From Marinitoga sp. 1197 (GTDB lineage: Bacteria; Thermotogota; Thermotogae; Petrotogales; Petrotogaceae), in the NCBI RefSeq assembly GCF_001021165.1, contig NZ_AZAY01000011.1:1-64000 (forward strand): DNA of 64,000 nucleotides. Reading direction: 5' to 3'. Below are positions 26,334 through 36,913 of this stretch, in pieces (positions within the stretch are counted from its first letter, which is position 1; each line of letters starts with the position of its first letter). The translations under genes and the position numbers were made by a program. The notes beneath the pieces are model-generated. The model was not told the origin of the DNA, ran no database searches, and worked only from the letters and a program-made list of their open reading frames with translations.

Positions 26334-27202
26334 CTTCTTGCATTATCTTCATCTTTTATCATCTGATTTATAAGCTCCTGTCTGCTATTAAATTTTCTTT
26401 CCTCTCTAAGAAATTTTAATACCTCAACTTCTATAATTTTATTATATAAATCACCAAAATAATCCAGAAAATATATTTCTACTTTAGGCCTTTTTATGTT
26501 TTCATTAAATGTTGGTCTTAATCCAACACTCATAAGTCCATAAAATTTACGTTCTGTATTTTTTACTCCACCTTTTACCAAATATACACCATACTTTGGA
26601 TATATAACCTCTTCCTTATAACGTATATCTATATTGGCTGTAGGAAATCCTAAACTAAATCCAATATGTCTGTCTTCATATACAGGCCCTTCAACACTCC
26701 AATTTCTTCCCAATAAATTATTAGTTTCTTCAATCTTCCCATTAATCAATGTTCGTCGAATAAACGTTGAACTTATCCTTGTTTCTGAGGTTTTAATATC
26801 CTTTAAAACTTCTACCAAAAAATTCTTTTTATGTTGTTCAGATAACAAATAAGAAACATTTCCCTTTTTATCTTTTCCAAATGTAAAATCTTCACCACAA
26901 ACAATAGCCTTCATTCCATTATGTAGCAAAAAATCCAGATATTCACTATGCGTGATATGAATAACATCTAAAAGATCAAAAACTTCTGTTTCAAACCCCA
27001 TCTTCTCAAGCAACTCCTGACGCTTATATGAAGGCAAGATTACACCGTTAAATTCTCCAAAATACCTAATTGCCGGATATTTCATAATATAAGCTTTTGG
27101 TACTAAATTATTCCTTTGTGCAATTTCCAACGTTTTTTTTATAATAACCTGATGACCTTTGTGAACGCCATCAAATGTACCTATAGCTACTGCATAATTC
27201 AT
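26312..27202 (-). CDS. ribF: Bifunctional riboflavin kinase/FAD synthetase
   Basis: Makes FMN and FAD from riboflavin. The N-terminal adenylyltransferase has AIGTFDGVHKGHQVII at the start and SSTFIRRTLINGKIEE near residue 150. The C-terminal riboflavin kinase begins at about 180 with GFSLGFPTANIDI, followed by YPKYGVYLV and the terminal YFGDLYNKIIEVE. At 296 residues it is normal for a bifunctional RibF. It lies 29 bp downstream of the phosphofructokinase gene, so the two are probably cotranscribed. No FMN riboswitch fits in that gap. Confidence 0.95.
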   Translation of the reverse strand: MNYAVAIGTFDGVHKGHQVIIKKTLEIAQRNNLVPKAYIMKYPAIRYFGEFNGVILPSYKRQELLEKMGFETEVFDLLDVIHITHSEYLDFLLHNGMKAIVCGEDFTFGKDKKGNVSYLLSEQHKKNFLVEVLKDIKTSETRISSTFIRRTLINGKIEETNNLLGRNWSVEGPVYEDRHIGFSLGFPTANIDIRYKEEVIYPKYGVYLVKGGVKNTERKFYGLMSVGLRPTFNENIKRPKVEIYFLDYFGDLYNKIIEVEVLKFLREERKFNSRQELINQMIKDEDNARRIINKLR

Positions 27203-27231
27203 TATTAAAACTCACCTCTATATAATTTTTA

Positions 27232-28254
27232 TTAATCAAAAAATAATTGTGCCAATTTATAATATTCAAAAGGTACTAATTTTTTTGTCGCTACCCCATA
27301 TTCAAGTGGGATAGATACTATTTGATTTCCTTTTAAAGCAACCATCCTTCCAAAGTCTCTATTTTTTATAAGATTCATAGCTTCAACTCCATATCTTGTC
27401 CCTAAAATTCTATCAAAAGCCGTAGGTGTCCCTCCTCTTAAAAGATGACCTAATACCACAGATCTCGTTTCATAACCTGTTCTTTGTTCAACTATTTCTG
27501 CCAAATAATGGGCTATTCCCCCTAGTCTAATATGCCCAAATGCATCAATTGTAGATTTGTCTGCAACAACCTGCTCTAATTCTGTTGGCTTAAATCCTTC
27601 TGCTACAGCTATTATCATATATTTTTTTTCTTTCATTCTTTTGTTCACATAGTTTACAATTTCGTTTATTGTCATTGGAAATTCCGGAATTAATATAAGA
27701 TGTGCTCCAGCCGCCATTCCAGCTTCAATAGTTATCCATCCTGCTTCTCTACCCATTAATTCGACAATCATAACTCTCTGATGTGATTTTGCAGTAGAAT
27801 GCAATCTATCAATAGCATCAGCCCCGACATTAACAGCAGTATGAAAACCAAATGTATAATCTGTATTTGAAACATCATTATCTATTGTTTTTGGAACTCC
27901 CACCACAGGATATCCCAAACTTGACAACTTTGCAGCTACTGATAAAGTATCATCTCCGCCAATAGCTATTAAAGCATCTAAGTGCATTTCTTTAAAATTT
28001 TTTTCAAGCAATTCTCTGCTTTCTTCTTCTTTAAAAGGATTTACTCTTGCTGTTCCTAAAATCGTTCCTCCTAATATATGAATTCCTTCAACATCATCAT
28101 TATCCAATTTAATCATTTCTCCTGTTAACATACCTTTCCATCCATTTAATATACCATACGTTTCAAAACCTTCACCAGCTGCATGAACAATTCCTCTTAT
28201 AACAGCGTTCAATCCAGGGCAATCCCCACCACCAGTTAATATACCAACTCTCAT
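27232..28254 (-). CDS. Phosphofructokinase, PPi-type by key residues
   Basis: Phosphorylates fructose 6-phosphate in glycolysis. The PFK core is clear: GGGDCPGLNAVIRG, LGTARVNPF, PKTIDNDV with the catalytic Asp, and GREAGWITIEAG. The two residues that separate phosphoryl donors are Asp102 in GGDDTL and Lys122 in PKTIDND. ATP enzymes such as E. coli PfkA have Gly at both places, while Asp plus Lys is the PPi-using pattern. I therefore infer a reversible PPi-dependent enzyme, although family rules have exceptions. At 340 residues it is a short-type PFK. It shares a probable transcript with ribF. Confidence 0.9.
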   Translation of the reverse strand: MRVGILTGGGDCPGLNAVIRGIVHAAGEGFETYGILNGWKGMLTGEMIKLDNDDVEGIHILGGTILGTARVNPFKEEESRELLEKNFKEMHLDALIAIGGDDTLSVAAKLSSLGYPVVGVPKTIDNDVSNTDYTFGFHTAVNVGADAIDRLHSTAKSHQRVMIVELMGREAGWITIEAGMAAGAHLILIPEFPMTINEIVNYVNKRMKEKKYMIIAVAEGFKPTELEQVVADKSTIDAFGHIRLGGIAHYLAEIVEQRTGYETRSVVLGHLLRGGTPTAFDRILGTRYGVEAMNLIKNRDFGRMVALKGNQIVSIPLEYGVATKKLVPFEYYKLAQLFFD

Positions 28255-28273
28255 TTTTCTCCCTCCCTAAAAT

Positions 28274-28317
28274 AAATGATAAAATCATTTAATAAAATAG
28301 ATATATTTATTATACCA
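28274..28317 (-). promoter_or_regulatory. Extended -10 promoter and leader inverted repeat for pfk-ribF
   Basis: On the minus strand TGGTATAAT (28317-28309) is an extended -10 box. Just downstream, in the 5' leader, a 7-bp inverted repeat (28274-28280 with 28284-28290, AAATGAT/ATCATTT) could be an operator or a small hairpin. No protein partner can be named. Confidence 0.5.
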
Positions 28318-28349
28318 GAAATTTTCCAATTGAGAAAATTATTATAATG

Positions 28350-28378
28350 TTGTAATTTAGTTAAATTTATAGTATAAT
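28350..28378 (+). promoter_or_regulatory. Promoter for cheX and the ATP synthase operon
   Basis: TTGTAA (28350-28355), a 17-base spacer and TATAAT (28373-28378). It lies about 30 bases before the cheX start. No other promoter of similar quality is seen before atpB, so cheX may be cotranscribed with the atp genes. Confidence 0.75.
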
Positions 28379-28409
28379 TATCTATGAAATAATTAAAGGA
28401 GGACTTAGT

Positions 28410-28880
28410 ATGAATGCTAAAGTAATAAACTCGATTCTTGAAGCCTTTTCAAGAACATTTAAAATGGCTACAAATAATATGGATATAGTAATTCAAAAAC
28501 CTGTCGTCGACAAAGGAGATAATAGATCATATGAAGTTGTTGTTACTATAGGATTCATTGGAGATTTAGACGGCAACATTCACATGGGATTATCAACAGA
28601 ATCAGCTAAAGTTATTGTTTCTCAGATGATGATGGGAATGCCCGTTGAAAAATTAGATGAAATGAGTTTAAGTGCTCTTGGTGAATTGGGAAATATGATT
28701 TCAGGTGCAATTGCAGTAAATTTAGAAAAATTGGGATATAAAATAAATATTACTCCACCTTCAATTATGCATGGAAACAATATTATATTTATAAAAGATG
28801 GTATATCTTTAAAATTTCCTATGAATATTGATAATAAATTCTCAGAAGAATTTTTTGTAGTATTAAAAAGTTCAATATGA
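28410..28880 (+). CDS. cheX: Chemotaxis protein CheX (CheY-P phosphatase family)
   Basis: Dephosphorylates CheY-P. The family carries an active-site helix with the pattern ExxN; here it is E92-L-G-N95 in SALGELGNMISGAI. The 156-residue length and single motif fit CheX (one catalytic helix) and not CheC or FliY (two). AAAGGAGG precedes the start. The stop overlaps the next gene, atpZ, by 4 bp (ATGA), an odd placement for a chemotaxis gene at the head of the ATP synthase operon. Confidence 0.9.
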   Translation: MNAKVINSILEAFSRTFKMATNNMDIVIQKPVVDKGDNRSYEVVVTIGFIGDLDGNIHMGLSTESAKVIVSQMMMGMPVEKLDEMSLSALGELGNMISGAIAVNLEKLGYKINITPPSIMHGNNIIFIKDGISLKFPMNIDNKFSEEFFVVLKSSI

Positions 28881-29170
28881 ATGATCATAAGATAGATGTT
28901 AAGATTTTTGCAAATCTTAACCTAATTCTTTTTTTTGCTCTAACTGTGTTAGCAAATATATTTATTGGATATTTAATAGGTTATGGCTTATCTTCCTTAA
29001 CAAATAATAATGTATGGAAGATAGTGTTTTTGTTTTTAGGTATAATCTCTGGACTATATAATGGTATAATGGAATTAATAAAGGAGGCTAAAAAACAGGA
29101 TAATGAGCGAAGAATTAAAAAAGAAAACAAAAGAGATAATAATAAAAATAATAATTCTTTCAATAATTGA
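28877..29170 (+). CDS. AtpZ-like small membrane protein of ATP synthase operon
   Basis: Protein of 97 residues with two transmembrane helices (about 14-37 and 45-64), a short loop between them and a very basic, Asn-rich C-terminal tail. This layout and its position at the head of an F-ATP synthase operon match AtpZ (gene 1/AtpQ). AtpZ acts with AtpI in c-ring assembly and has been linked to ion uptake in some bacteria. The ATG overlaps the cheX stop. The last 68 bp overlap the next gene in another frame. Confidence 0.7.
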   Translation: MNDHKIDVKIFANLNLILFFALTVLANIFIGYLIGYGLSSLTNNNVWKIVFLFLGIISGLYNGIMELIKEAKKQDNERRIKKENKRDNNKNNNSFNN

Positions 29171-29441
29171 ATTTTTAAGTTTGTTATATTTTTATAAAAT
29201 TACTACATTATTTGTTTTTCTAGGTAGTATCGGAGCGATTGCGGGAATTTTAATGATAACCGAGGAAATTAAAATATTATTAACAAAACCCAAACGTAAA
29301 ATTTTAAAAGGATATATGATTAGATACGCTTTTTTTGGTATAATCTTATTTGTTGCTGCACTTTTTTCAGGAGAAGGATTATTTTTAACTTTTTTGGGGT
29401 TAATGAATATGAAGTTTGCGGCGCTCATTTCACCAAAATAA
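29103..29441 (+). CDS. AtpI-like membrane protein
   Basis: Protein of 112 residues with about four hydrophobic helices (roughly 12-28, 31-51, 70-85 and 88-104). It is placed where AtpI, the c-ring assembly factor, normally lies, just before subunit a. The start is uncertain. ATG 29103 lies inside atpZ, with a good AAGGAGG site 15 bases upstream and a weaker AGGA two bases upstream. The 68-bp out-of-frame overlap with atpZ is unusual. Family identity is inferred from size, topology and position. Confidence 0.62.
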   Translation: MSEELKKKTKEIIIKIIILSIIEFLSLLYFYKITTLFVFLGSIGAIAGILMITEEIKILLTKPKRKILKGYMIRYAFFGIILFVAALFSGEGLFLTFLGLMNMKFAALISPK

Positions 29442-29456
29442 CAGGGAGGAATATAT

Positions 29457-30281
29457 ATGACACAAAAGCAGAAAAAGATATTATTAACTCTTTTTTTGAT
29501 TTATGCAGGATTAGGATTGATTAATTTTATATTTTTTCCTTCAGCAAATTTAGAGGGAGTTGGATTAAGATGGGTATATTCTTTTGGAGGTATACCAACT
29601 TTTTGGAATACTATTAATCCAATGACAGTTATTATGTCAGGAGCTATTATTTTAATACTAATAATTTTTGCTGCAGGAGTAAAATTTGAATTAATACCTG
29701 ATAAGAAACAAGCTTTAGTCGAATCTCTGCTTGGTTATTTTTGGGAATTAGTTGAAGATGCTGTTCCAAATCAAAAATATAGAAAGCCAATATATGTAAT
29801 TGCAACTACATTATTTTTATACATTTTAATAGCTAACCTTTTGTCAGGTATGCCGGGGATAAATGTTTCTCCAGTTAATGATGGGCTAAAAGTAGCATTA
29901 TTCACAGACACATGGTATACACCAACTTCTGATTTAAATACAAATGCAACTTTTGCTGTGATGGTTCTTATTATTAGTCATATTTTTGCCGCATCAGCAA
30001 AAGGGATAGGTAATTGGTTAAAAATGTTTATTGAGCCAACCCCATTATTGTTGCCCTTAAATTTAATTGGTGAATTGGCAAAACCTGTATCTCATTCGTT
30101 GAGGTTATTTGGTAATATTTTTGGCGGTGGAATTTTGGTATTAATTATTAGTTATATGCTTAAATATTTTGTTCTTCCAATATTTTTATGGGGGTTTTTT
30201 GGTATTTTTGTTGGTTTGATACAGGCATTCGTTTTTTCTTTGCTAGCAATAGCGTATATGGGTTCTTTACTTGAAGAATAA
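29457..30281 (+). CDS. atpB: F-type ATP synthase subunit a
   Basis: Membrane stator subunit that forms the ion half-channels. The essential Arg lies in the helix SHSLRLFGNIFGGGIL, and the final helix IQAFVFSLLAIAYMGSLLEE is typical. At 274 residues and about six helices it is normal. GGGAGG precedes the start. The first 110 residues contain a long external loop segment (TNLLSGMPGINVSPVNDGLK region follows it) common in this family. The operon order a-c-b-delta-alpha-gamma-beta-epsilon is complete. Confidence 0.96.
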   Translation: MTQKQKKILLTLFLIYAGLGLINFIFFPSANLEGVGLRWVYSFGGIPTFWNTINPMTVIMSGAIILILIIFAAGVKFELIPDKKQALVESLLGYFWELVEDAVPNQKYRKPIYVIATTLFLYILIANLLSGMPGINVSPVNDGLKVALFTDTWYTPTSDLNTNATFAVMVLIISHIFAASAKGIGNWLKMFIEPTPLLLPLNLIGELAKPVSHSLRLFGNIFGGGILVLIISYMLKYFVLPIFLWGFFGIFVGLIQAFVFSLLAIAYMGSLLEE

Positions 30282-30324
30282 GTGTAAAATTATAACATAC
30301 TTAATAAATTTTGTAAGGAGGTAG

Positions 30325-30627
<303 letters not shown>

Positions 30628-30665
30628 TTTCGGGGTAAAAATCCCCATAAAAGGGGGTGTAAAGA

Positions 30666-31157
30666 GTGTTGGATTTTAATTTTACATCAATAATTAATTT
30701 AGTAGGATTTTCAGTATTAGCATATTTTTTGTGGGTTATGCTATATAAACCCTTTTTTGAGATGGCAGAAAAAAGGAGACAAATTGTTGAAAGTGAATTA
30801 AACCAATCAGAAAAATTACGTAAAGAGGCTGAAGAGAAACTAAATCAGGCTAATTTAGAATTGGAAGAAGTAAGAAACAAAAAAGAGAGTATAATAAAAG
30901 AGGCTGAAGATTTAGCCAAAAATATAATTTCTAATGCAAAAGAAGACGCTTTAATCGAAAAAAATAGAATAATTTCTACTGCTGAAAAAGAAGCTAAGGA
31001 AATAAAAGAAGAAGCTTATAAAGATATACAAAATAAAGTGGTATCATTATCAATAGCTATAGCTTCAATGATTTTAAAGAAAAACATCGATGAAAAAGCA
31101 AATGAAGAAATAGTAAAAAGAGCATTTGAAGCTTTAAGTAAGGGTGAAAAATTATGA
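30666..31157 (+). CDS. atpF: F-type ATP synthase subunit b
   Basis: Peripheral stalk subunit of 163 residues. One N-terminal membrane helix (about 8-27) is followed by a long charged coiled coil (about 30-140, with EAEEKLNQANLELEEVRNKK). It starts with GTG at 30666 behind GGGGGTG. Its stop overlaps the delta subunit start by 4 bp. Only one b gene is present, so the stalk should be a b homodimer. Confidence 0.93.
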   Translation: MLDFNFTSIINLVGFSVLAYFLWVMLYKPFFEMAEKRRQIVESELNQSEKLRKEAEEKLNQANLELEEVRNKKESIIKEAEDLAKNIISNAKEDALIEKNRIISTAEKEAKEIKEEAYKDIQNKVVSLSIAIASMILKKNIDEKANEEIVKRAFEALSKGEKL

Positions 31158-31708
31158 AATTTTCCATTTCACTCGCAACTCGATATGTTGAGGCATTTAT
31201 AGAGTATCTTTCAAAAGAAAGCAAACTGAATAAACTCGATGAATACGTTAAAGCATTAAAAAATGTTGTAGATAAAATTAATAACGACTCTCTTTTCTAT
31301 GATTTAATTGGAAATCCTTTACTACCAAAGGATTATATCGTTATGCAAATAGTAAAGGTTGCAGATATTGATGATAAGAATTTTAATAGATATATCAAAG
31401 TTCTCGTATATAAAAATAGGCAATTAATGATACCCATGGTATATACATTATTAGAACAAAAAAATAATGAATTAAAGAAATTTGCAAAAGTTGATATAAC
31501 TATACCTTATAATATCAACAAAGATATGATAAACGAATTAAAAAATATTATACATCAAAAAACAGGAAGAAAGGTTATTTTAAATACAAAATTAGATGAA
31601 GATTTAATTGGTGGTATTCAACTACAGTTAGAAGATAAAATATTTGATTATTCAATAAAAGGTATTCTGGAAAAAATCGGACGCGAATACGCTTCCAAGC
31701 GGGGGTGA
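31154..31708 (+). CDS. atpH: F-type ATP synthase subunit delta
   Basis: Connects the b stalk to the alpha3beta3 head (OSCP). The 184 residues show the N-terminal helical domain (ISLATRYVEAFIEYLSKES) and the conserved C-terminal signature LDEDLIGGIQLQLEDKIFDYSIKGIL. Its start overlaps the end of atpF. Position and motif make the call secure. Confidence 0.93.
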   Translation: MKFSISLATRYVEAFIEYLSKESKLNKLDEYVKALKNVVDKINNDSLFYDLIGNPLLPKDYIVMQIVKVADIDDKNFNRYIKVLVYKNRQLMIPMVYTLLEQKNNELKKFAKVDITIPYNINKDMINELKNIIHQKTGRKVILNTKLDEDLIGGIQLQLEDKIFDYSIKGILEKIGREYASKRG

Positions 31709-31714
31709 TTTATT

Positions 31715-33232
31715 TTGAGAATAAATCCTGATGAACTTGAAAAAGTCATAGAGGAACGCATTAAAGCTTATGAATCAGGTGAAATAAAAGAAGTTGGATG
31801 GATAATGCAGGTTGGTGACGGTATTGCCAGGACATATGGTTTAAAGGATGTTATGGCAAGTGAATTGGTTGAAATTCACACCGATACCGGGGAAATAGTA
31901 AGTGGAATGGCATTAAATCTTGAAGAAGATAATGTTGGTATAATTATTTTAGGTGATTATAAACTTATCAAAGAAGGAAATAAAGTAGTTAGAACAGGCA
32001 AAATTGCTCAGGTCCCTGCAGGCGAAGAACTATTGGGAAGAGTTGTTAACCCATTAGGCGAGCCTTTAGATGGAAAAGGGCCAATAAACACTAAACATAC
32101 TAGACCTATAGAATATAAAGCTCCTGGTGTTGTTTTAAGAAAACCTGTTGATACACCTTTACAAACCGGTCTAAAGGCTATTGATACAATGATCCCAATT
32201 GGCCGAGGACAAAGGGAATTAATAATCGGAGACAGACAAACGGGTAAAACAGCAATTGCTATAGACACAATAATTAACCAAAAGGGTAAAGGAGTCAATT
32301 GTATATATGTTGCGATAGGGCAAAAAGCCTCTTCTATTGCAAGAACTGTAGCTAAATTAGAAGAATATGGTGCTATGGAATATACAATAATTGTTGCTGC
32401 TAGCGCAAGCGATCCAGCATCATTGTTATACTTAGCACCTTACGCTGGCGCAGCAATGGGTGAATATTTCATGTTCAACGGAAAAGATGCGCTGGTTGTA
32501 TATGATGATCTTTCAAAACACGCTGCAGCTTATAGGGAATTATCGCTATTATTAAGAAGACCACCAGGGCGTGAAGCATATCCTGGGGATGTATTTTATT
32601 TACACTCAAGATTGTTAGAGAGGGCTGCCAGATTAAATGAAAGTTATGGTGGTGGCTCATTAACTGCACTACCTATAATTGAAACGCAGGCAAATGATGT
32701 TTCAGCCTATATTCCAACAAATGTTATTTCTATAACAGATGGTCAGATTTATTTAGAACCATCATTATTTTACGCCGGACAAAGACCTGCTGTTAATGTA
32801 GGTTTGTCTGTTTCAAGGGTTGGTGGTGCTGCTCAAATAAAAGCTATGAAACAGGTCGCAGGTAGTTTAAGGTTAGACTTAGCTCAATACAGAGAATTGG
32901 AAGCTTTTGCACAATTTGCAACAGAGTTGGATGAATCAACAAGAAAACAATTAATCAGAGGAGAAAAACTATCTGAATTATTAAAACAAGGACAATATGT
33001 TCCTATGGAAGTTGAAGAACAGGTTGCTATTGTGTTTGCTGGTGTTAATGGATATCTTGATGATATTCCAACTTTAAGCATAAATAAATTTGAAAAAGAA
33101 TTCTTACAATATTTAAAATCAAATAAACCTTCAATATTAGAATCTATAAAAACCAAAAAAGTCATAGATGAAGAACTGGATAAAGAGCTTAGAAAAGCTA
33201 TAGATGATTTTAAATCAGCTTTTCAGGCTTAG
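31715..33232 (+). CDS. atpA: F-type ATP synthase subunit alpha
   Basis: Non-catalytic nucleotide-binding subunit, 505 residues. The P-loop is GDRQTGKT, and the alpha signature is [17 protein letters not shown]. The N-terminal [14 protein letters not shown]-type helix that contacts delta is present in variant form. It starts with TTG at 31715 behind GGGGGTGATT. Normal length and no lesions. Confidence 0.97.
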   Translation: MRINPDELEKVIEERIKAYESGEIKEVGWIMQVGDGIARTYGLKDVMASELVEIHTDTGEIVSGMALNLEEDNVGIIILGDYKLIKEGNKVVRTGKIAQVPAGEELLGRVVNPLGEPLDGKGPINTKHTRPIEYKAPGVVLRKPVDTPLQTGLKAIDTMIPIGRGQRELIIGDRQTGKTAIAIDTIINQKGKGVNCIYVAIGQKASSIARTVAKLEEYGAMEYTIIVAASASDPASLLYLAPYAGAAMGEYFMFNGKDALVVYDDLSKHAAAYRELSLLLRRPPGREAYPGDVFYLHSRLLERAARLNESYGGGSLTALPIIETQANDVSAYIPTNVISITDGQIYLEPSLFYAGQRPAVNVGLSVSRVGGAAQIKAMKQVAGSLRLDLAQYRELEAFAQFATELDESTRKQLIRGEKLSELLKQGQYVPMEVEEQVAIVFAGVNGYLDDIPTLSINKFEKEFLQYLKSNKPSILESIKTKKVIDEELDKELRKAIDDFKSAFQA

Positions 33233-33246
33233 GGTGGTGACAACTC

Positions 33247-34083
33247 ATGAGTCGAGGAAAACTTAGGGTATTAAAACAACGTAGAGCTTCAACACAATCC
33301 ACAATGAAAATAACCAAAGCAATGGAAATGGTTGCTGCTGCGAAAGCTAATAAAGTTGTCAAAGAAATTTCTTCATTGAAAGATTATGCTCATTATTCTG
33401 AAAAAATAATGAAAAAAATTGCTCCAGTAGAAGATAGCATATACACTTCAAAAAAAGAAGGAACTTTGATTGTGGTTATTACACCAGATATGGGATTATG
33501 TGGGGCTTTTCCAATGGAACTTACAAAAGCTGCAAATGATTTAGCTAATAAAACAGATGATTTTATAGGTTTTTATAATATTGGATCAAAAGGTGAAATA
33601 GAACTAAAACAAACTGGAAATTTATTGCTTTCAAGAACTAAATTGTATGATGTACCAAAGCAGGAAGATGCTGAATATATACTGGACGATATTATCGATA
33701 TTATAGAAGATAAAAATATAGGTAAAGTAAAGGTCGTTTATGGTGCATTTAAAAACGCATTAATTCAAAAACCGGAAGTTGTTGAATTATTACCTGTAAA
33801 TTTTGAAGGTTCAATGGATCCAAGATTCGAATATGAACCTGATTCAAAAGAATTATTTGAAGAAGCTGCTTATTTATACTTATTGTCTAAAATGTATTTA
33901 ATTATATATGAAAACAAAATAAGTGAATTATATGCTAGAAAAAATGCAATGCGTAATGCTACTGATAATGCAAAAAATTTAATTGAAAAGCTCACCCTTG
34001 CATACAACAAAGCAAGGCAGGCTTCTATAACCCAGGAATTAATAGAAATAGTAAATGGCGCTCAGGCATTGCAGGAAGAATAA
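33247..34083 (+). CDS. atpG: F-type ATP synthase subunit gamma
   Basis: Central rotor shaft, 278 residues. N-terminal helix has LRVLKQRRASTQSTMKITKAMEMVAAAK, split here by a short variable part, and the C-terminal helix has ITQELIEIVNGAQAL, the expected paired coiled coil. The start is ATG 33247, with GGTGGTGA upstream. Order and length are normal. Confidence 0.95.
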   Translation: MSRGKLRVLKQRRASTQSTMKITKAMEMVAAAKANKVVKEISSLKDYAHYSEKIMKKIAPVEDSIYTSKKEGTLIVVITPDMGLCGAFPMELTKAANDLANKTDDFIGFYNIGSKGEIELKQTGNLLLSRTKLYDVPKQEDAEYILDDIIDIIEDKNIGKVKVVYGAFKNALIQKPEVVELLPVNFEGSMDPRFEYEPDSKELFEEAAYLYLLSKMYLIIYENKISELYARKNAMRNATDNAKNLIEKLTLAYNKARQASITQELIEIVNGAQALQEE

Positions 34084-34100
34084 TATTGGGGGTGTAATAA

Positions 34101-35510
<1,410 letters not shown>

Positions 35511-35524
35511 GGAGGGGGTAAAAA

Positions 35525-35920
35525 ATGTTTGATCTAAAAATAGTAACCCCCAAAGGAATAAAAGCTGAAATAAAAGCTAAATATGCCGAATTCACAACAG
35601 TTGAGGGTGGAATGGGAGTTTTAACAAATCGACTTCCTATAGTTGCAAAACTTAAAGTTTCACCTTTAAAAATAAAAACAGAAGATGATAAAGAAGAATT
35701 ATTTGCAATTCATAGTGGAATAATCGAAATGGATGGAAAAGAAATGATAATACTTACAACTGCTGCGGAAAAGCCTGAAGAAATTGACGTAGAAACTACC
35801 ATGAAAGCTATTGAATCTGCAAAAGCTAAATTATCTCAAATAGAAAATACCGCTGAAAAGGCTAAAGTTCAGGCAGAAATTGAAAAAAATATGGTAAGAA
35901 TATCGATAGTAAAAAAATAA
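35525..35920 (+). CDS. atpC: F-type ATP synthase subunit epsilon
   Basis: Regulatory rotor subunit of 131 residues. The N-terminal beta sandwich (KIVTPKGIKAEIKAKYAEFTTVEGGMGVL) is followed by a C-terminal helical hairpin (ESAKAKLSQIENTAEKAK). GGAGGGGG precedes the start. It ends the operon and is followed at once by a strong terminator. Confidence 0.94.
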   Translation: MFDLKIVTPKGIKAEIKAKYAEFTTVEGGMGVLTNRLPIVAKLKVSPLKIKTEDDKEELFAIHSGIIEMDGKEMIILTTAAEKPEEIDVETTMKAIESAKAKLSQIENTAEKAKVQAEIEKNMVRISIVKK

Positions 35921-35945
35921 GGCGCTTTGCGCCTTATTTTTTTAC
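35916..35945 (+). terminator. Terminator of the ATP synthase operon
   Basis: GC-rich stem GGCGC/GCGCC extended by AT pairs (35916-35925 with 35929-35938), TTT loop, followed by a T-run. A textbook intrinsic terminator. Confidence 0.92.
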
Positions 35946-36027
35946 AGTCTATTAATATTATAAATGAATTGGAATAAACATATAATTAAATAATCCATAA
36001 TCATTTTCTGTTTTTTTAAAATTAATA

Positions 36028-36036
36028 TGTTATAAT
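36028..36036 (+). promoter_or_regulatory. Extended -10 promoter for the 36068 gene
   Basis: TGTTATAAT, with no clear -35, lies 31 bases before the ATG of the secreted protein gene. Confidence 0.55.
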
Positions 36037-36067
36037 TAAATAAAATACTTTCATTGGAGGTGTAGTT

Positions 36068-36913
36068 ATGCTTAAAAAACTATTTACTGCATTATTATTA
36101 CTATTATCTTTAAGTATTTTTTCAATTAACAATTATTTTTTCAATTTAAATACAATCAATATAAATAATACGAATGTATATATTTCTAAAAATTTATGGA
36201 ATATATCAGAAAAATCTAAAATTGGTTTGTGGATATCCATGAATAATTTTAATGTATTCCCAAAATTAGGAATCAATTATAATGACAAAATAACATTTTA
36301 CAAAACTCAACAGATTTTTTTTAAGAAAGTGAAACTAAAAACTGGTGAAAGAGTTTTTAACCTAGATGTTGGATATAATTTAAACAATAACTCCTTTATT
36401 TTATCGACAACAATAAAAAAATATAAAAATGATTTGATTTCTAAAAATTTTTCATATACATATACTTCTGTATTTAAAAGTGGGAGTGAAAAAAGAGGTA
36501 TAGCTTTAAATAAGATATTAATACCTACAATAATAAAAAGTTCCGTCTTTTCAACGGATTATAATGAGTATTATATATCAAATTATTCATTTCAATTACA
36601 GAGATATTTTACATTACCCTTTATAATAGGTATATCTGAATTAGGATACTCTTTTTCAATTCCTATTGGTATTTTTGAAAATAGATATTTATCAGGATAT
36701 TATTCATATGGTATTTTATATAAAGATGAAATTTCACCTTTTTTTAATTTTCAAACACCTATAAAAATAAATAAAAGTGATTATTATTTTGGCATGCAAT
36801 TAAAAATGAAAGAAAAATCGAATTTTATTGTATTTTTTTCAAGACTGGATATGAATAACACATTTAGTTTAATATTTACAAAAGACGGAGGGAGTTTTTT
36901 CTTTGAATTCTGA
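36068..36913 (+). CDS. Secreted or outer-envelope protein of unknown function
   Basis: I do not recognise a family. The 281 residues start with a signal peptide (hydrophobic core LFTALLLLLSLSIFS). The rest is rich in Asn, Tyr, Phe and Ser with many short alternating hydrophobic stretches and ends in Phe (FFFEF). That pattern suggests a beta-barrel or beta-rich outer-envelope protein. GGAGGTG precedes the start. Its 3' end overlaps hemW by 11 bp, so they share a transcript without an obvious functional link. Confidence 0.7.
   Translation: MLKKLFTALLLLLSLSIFSINNYFFNLNTININNTNVYISKNLWNISEKSKIGLWISMNNFNVFPKLGINYNDKITFYKTQQIFFKKVKLKTGERVFNLDVGYNLNNNSFILSTTIKKYKNDLISKNFSYTYTSVFKSGSEKRGIALNKILIPTIIKSSVFSTDYNEYYISNYSFQLQRYFTLPFIIGISELGYSFSIPIGIFENRYLSGYYSYGILYKDEISPFFNFQTPIKINKSDYYFGMQLKMKEKSNFIVFFSRLDMNNTFSLIFTKDGGSFFFEF

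Noticed and set aside
27203-27231. Possible FMN riboswitch for ribF
   Set aside because: Only 29 bases separate pfk and ribF; the RFN aptamer would need well over 100 bases.
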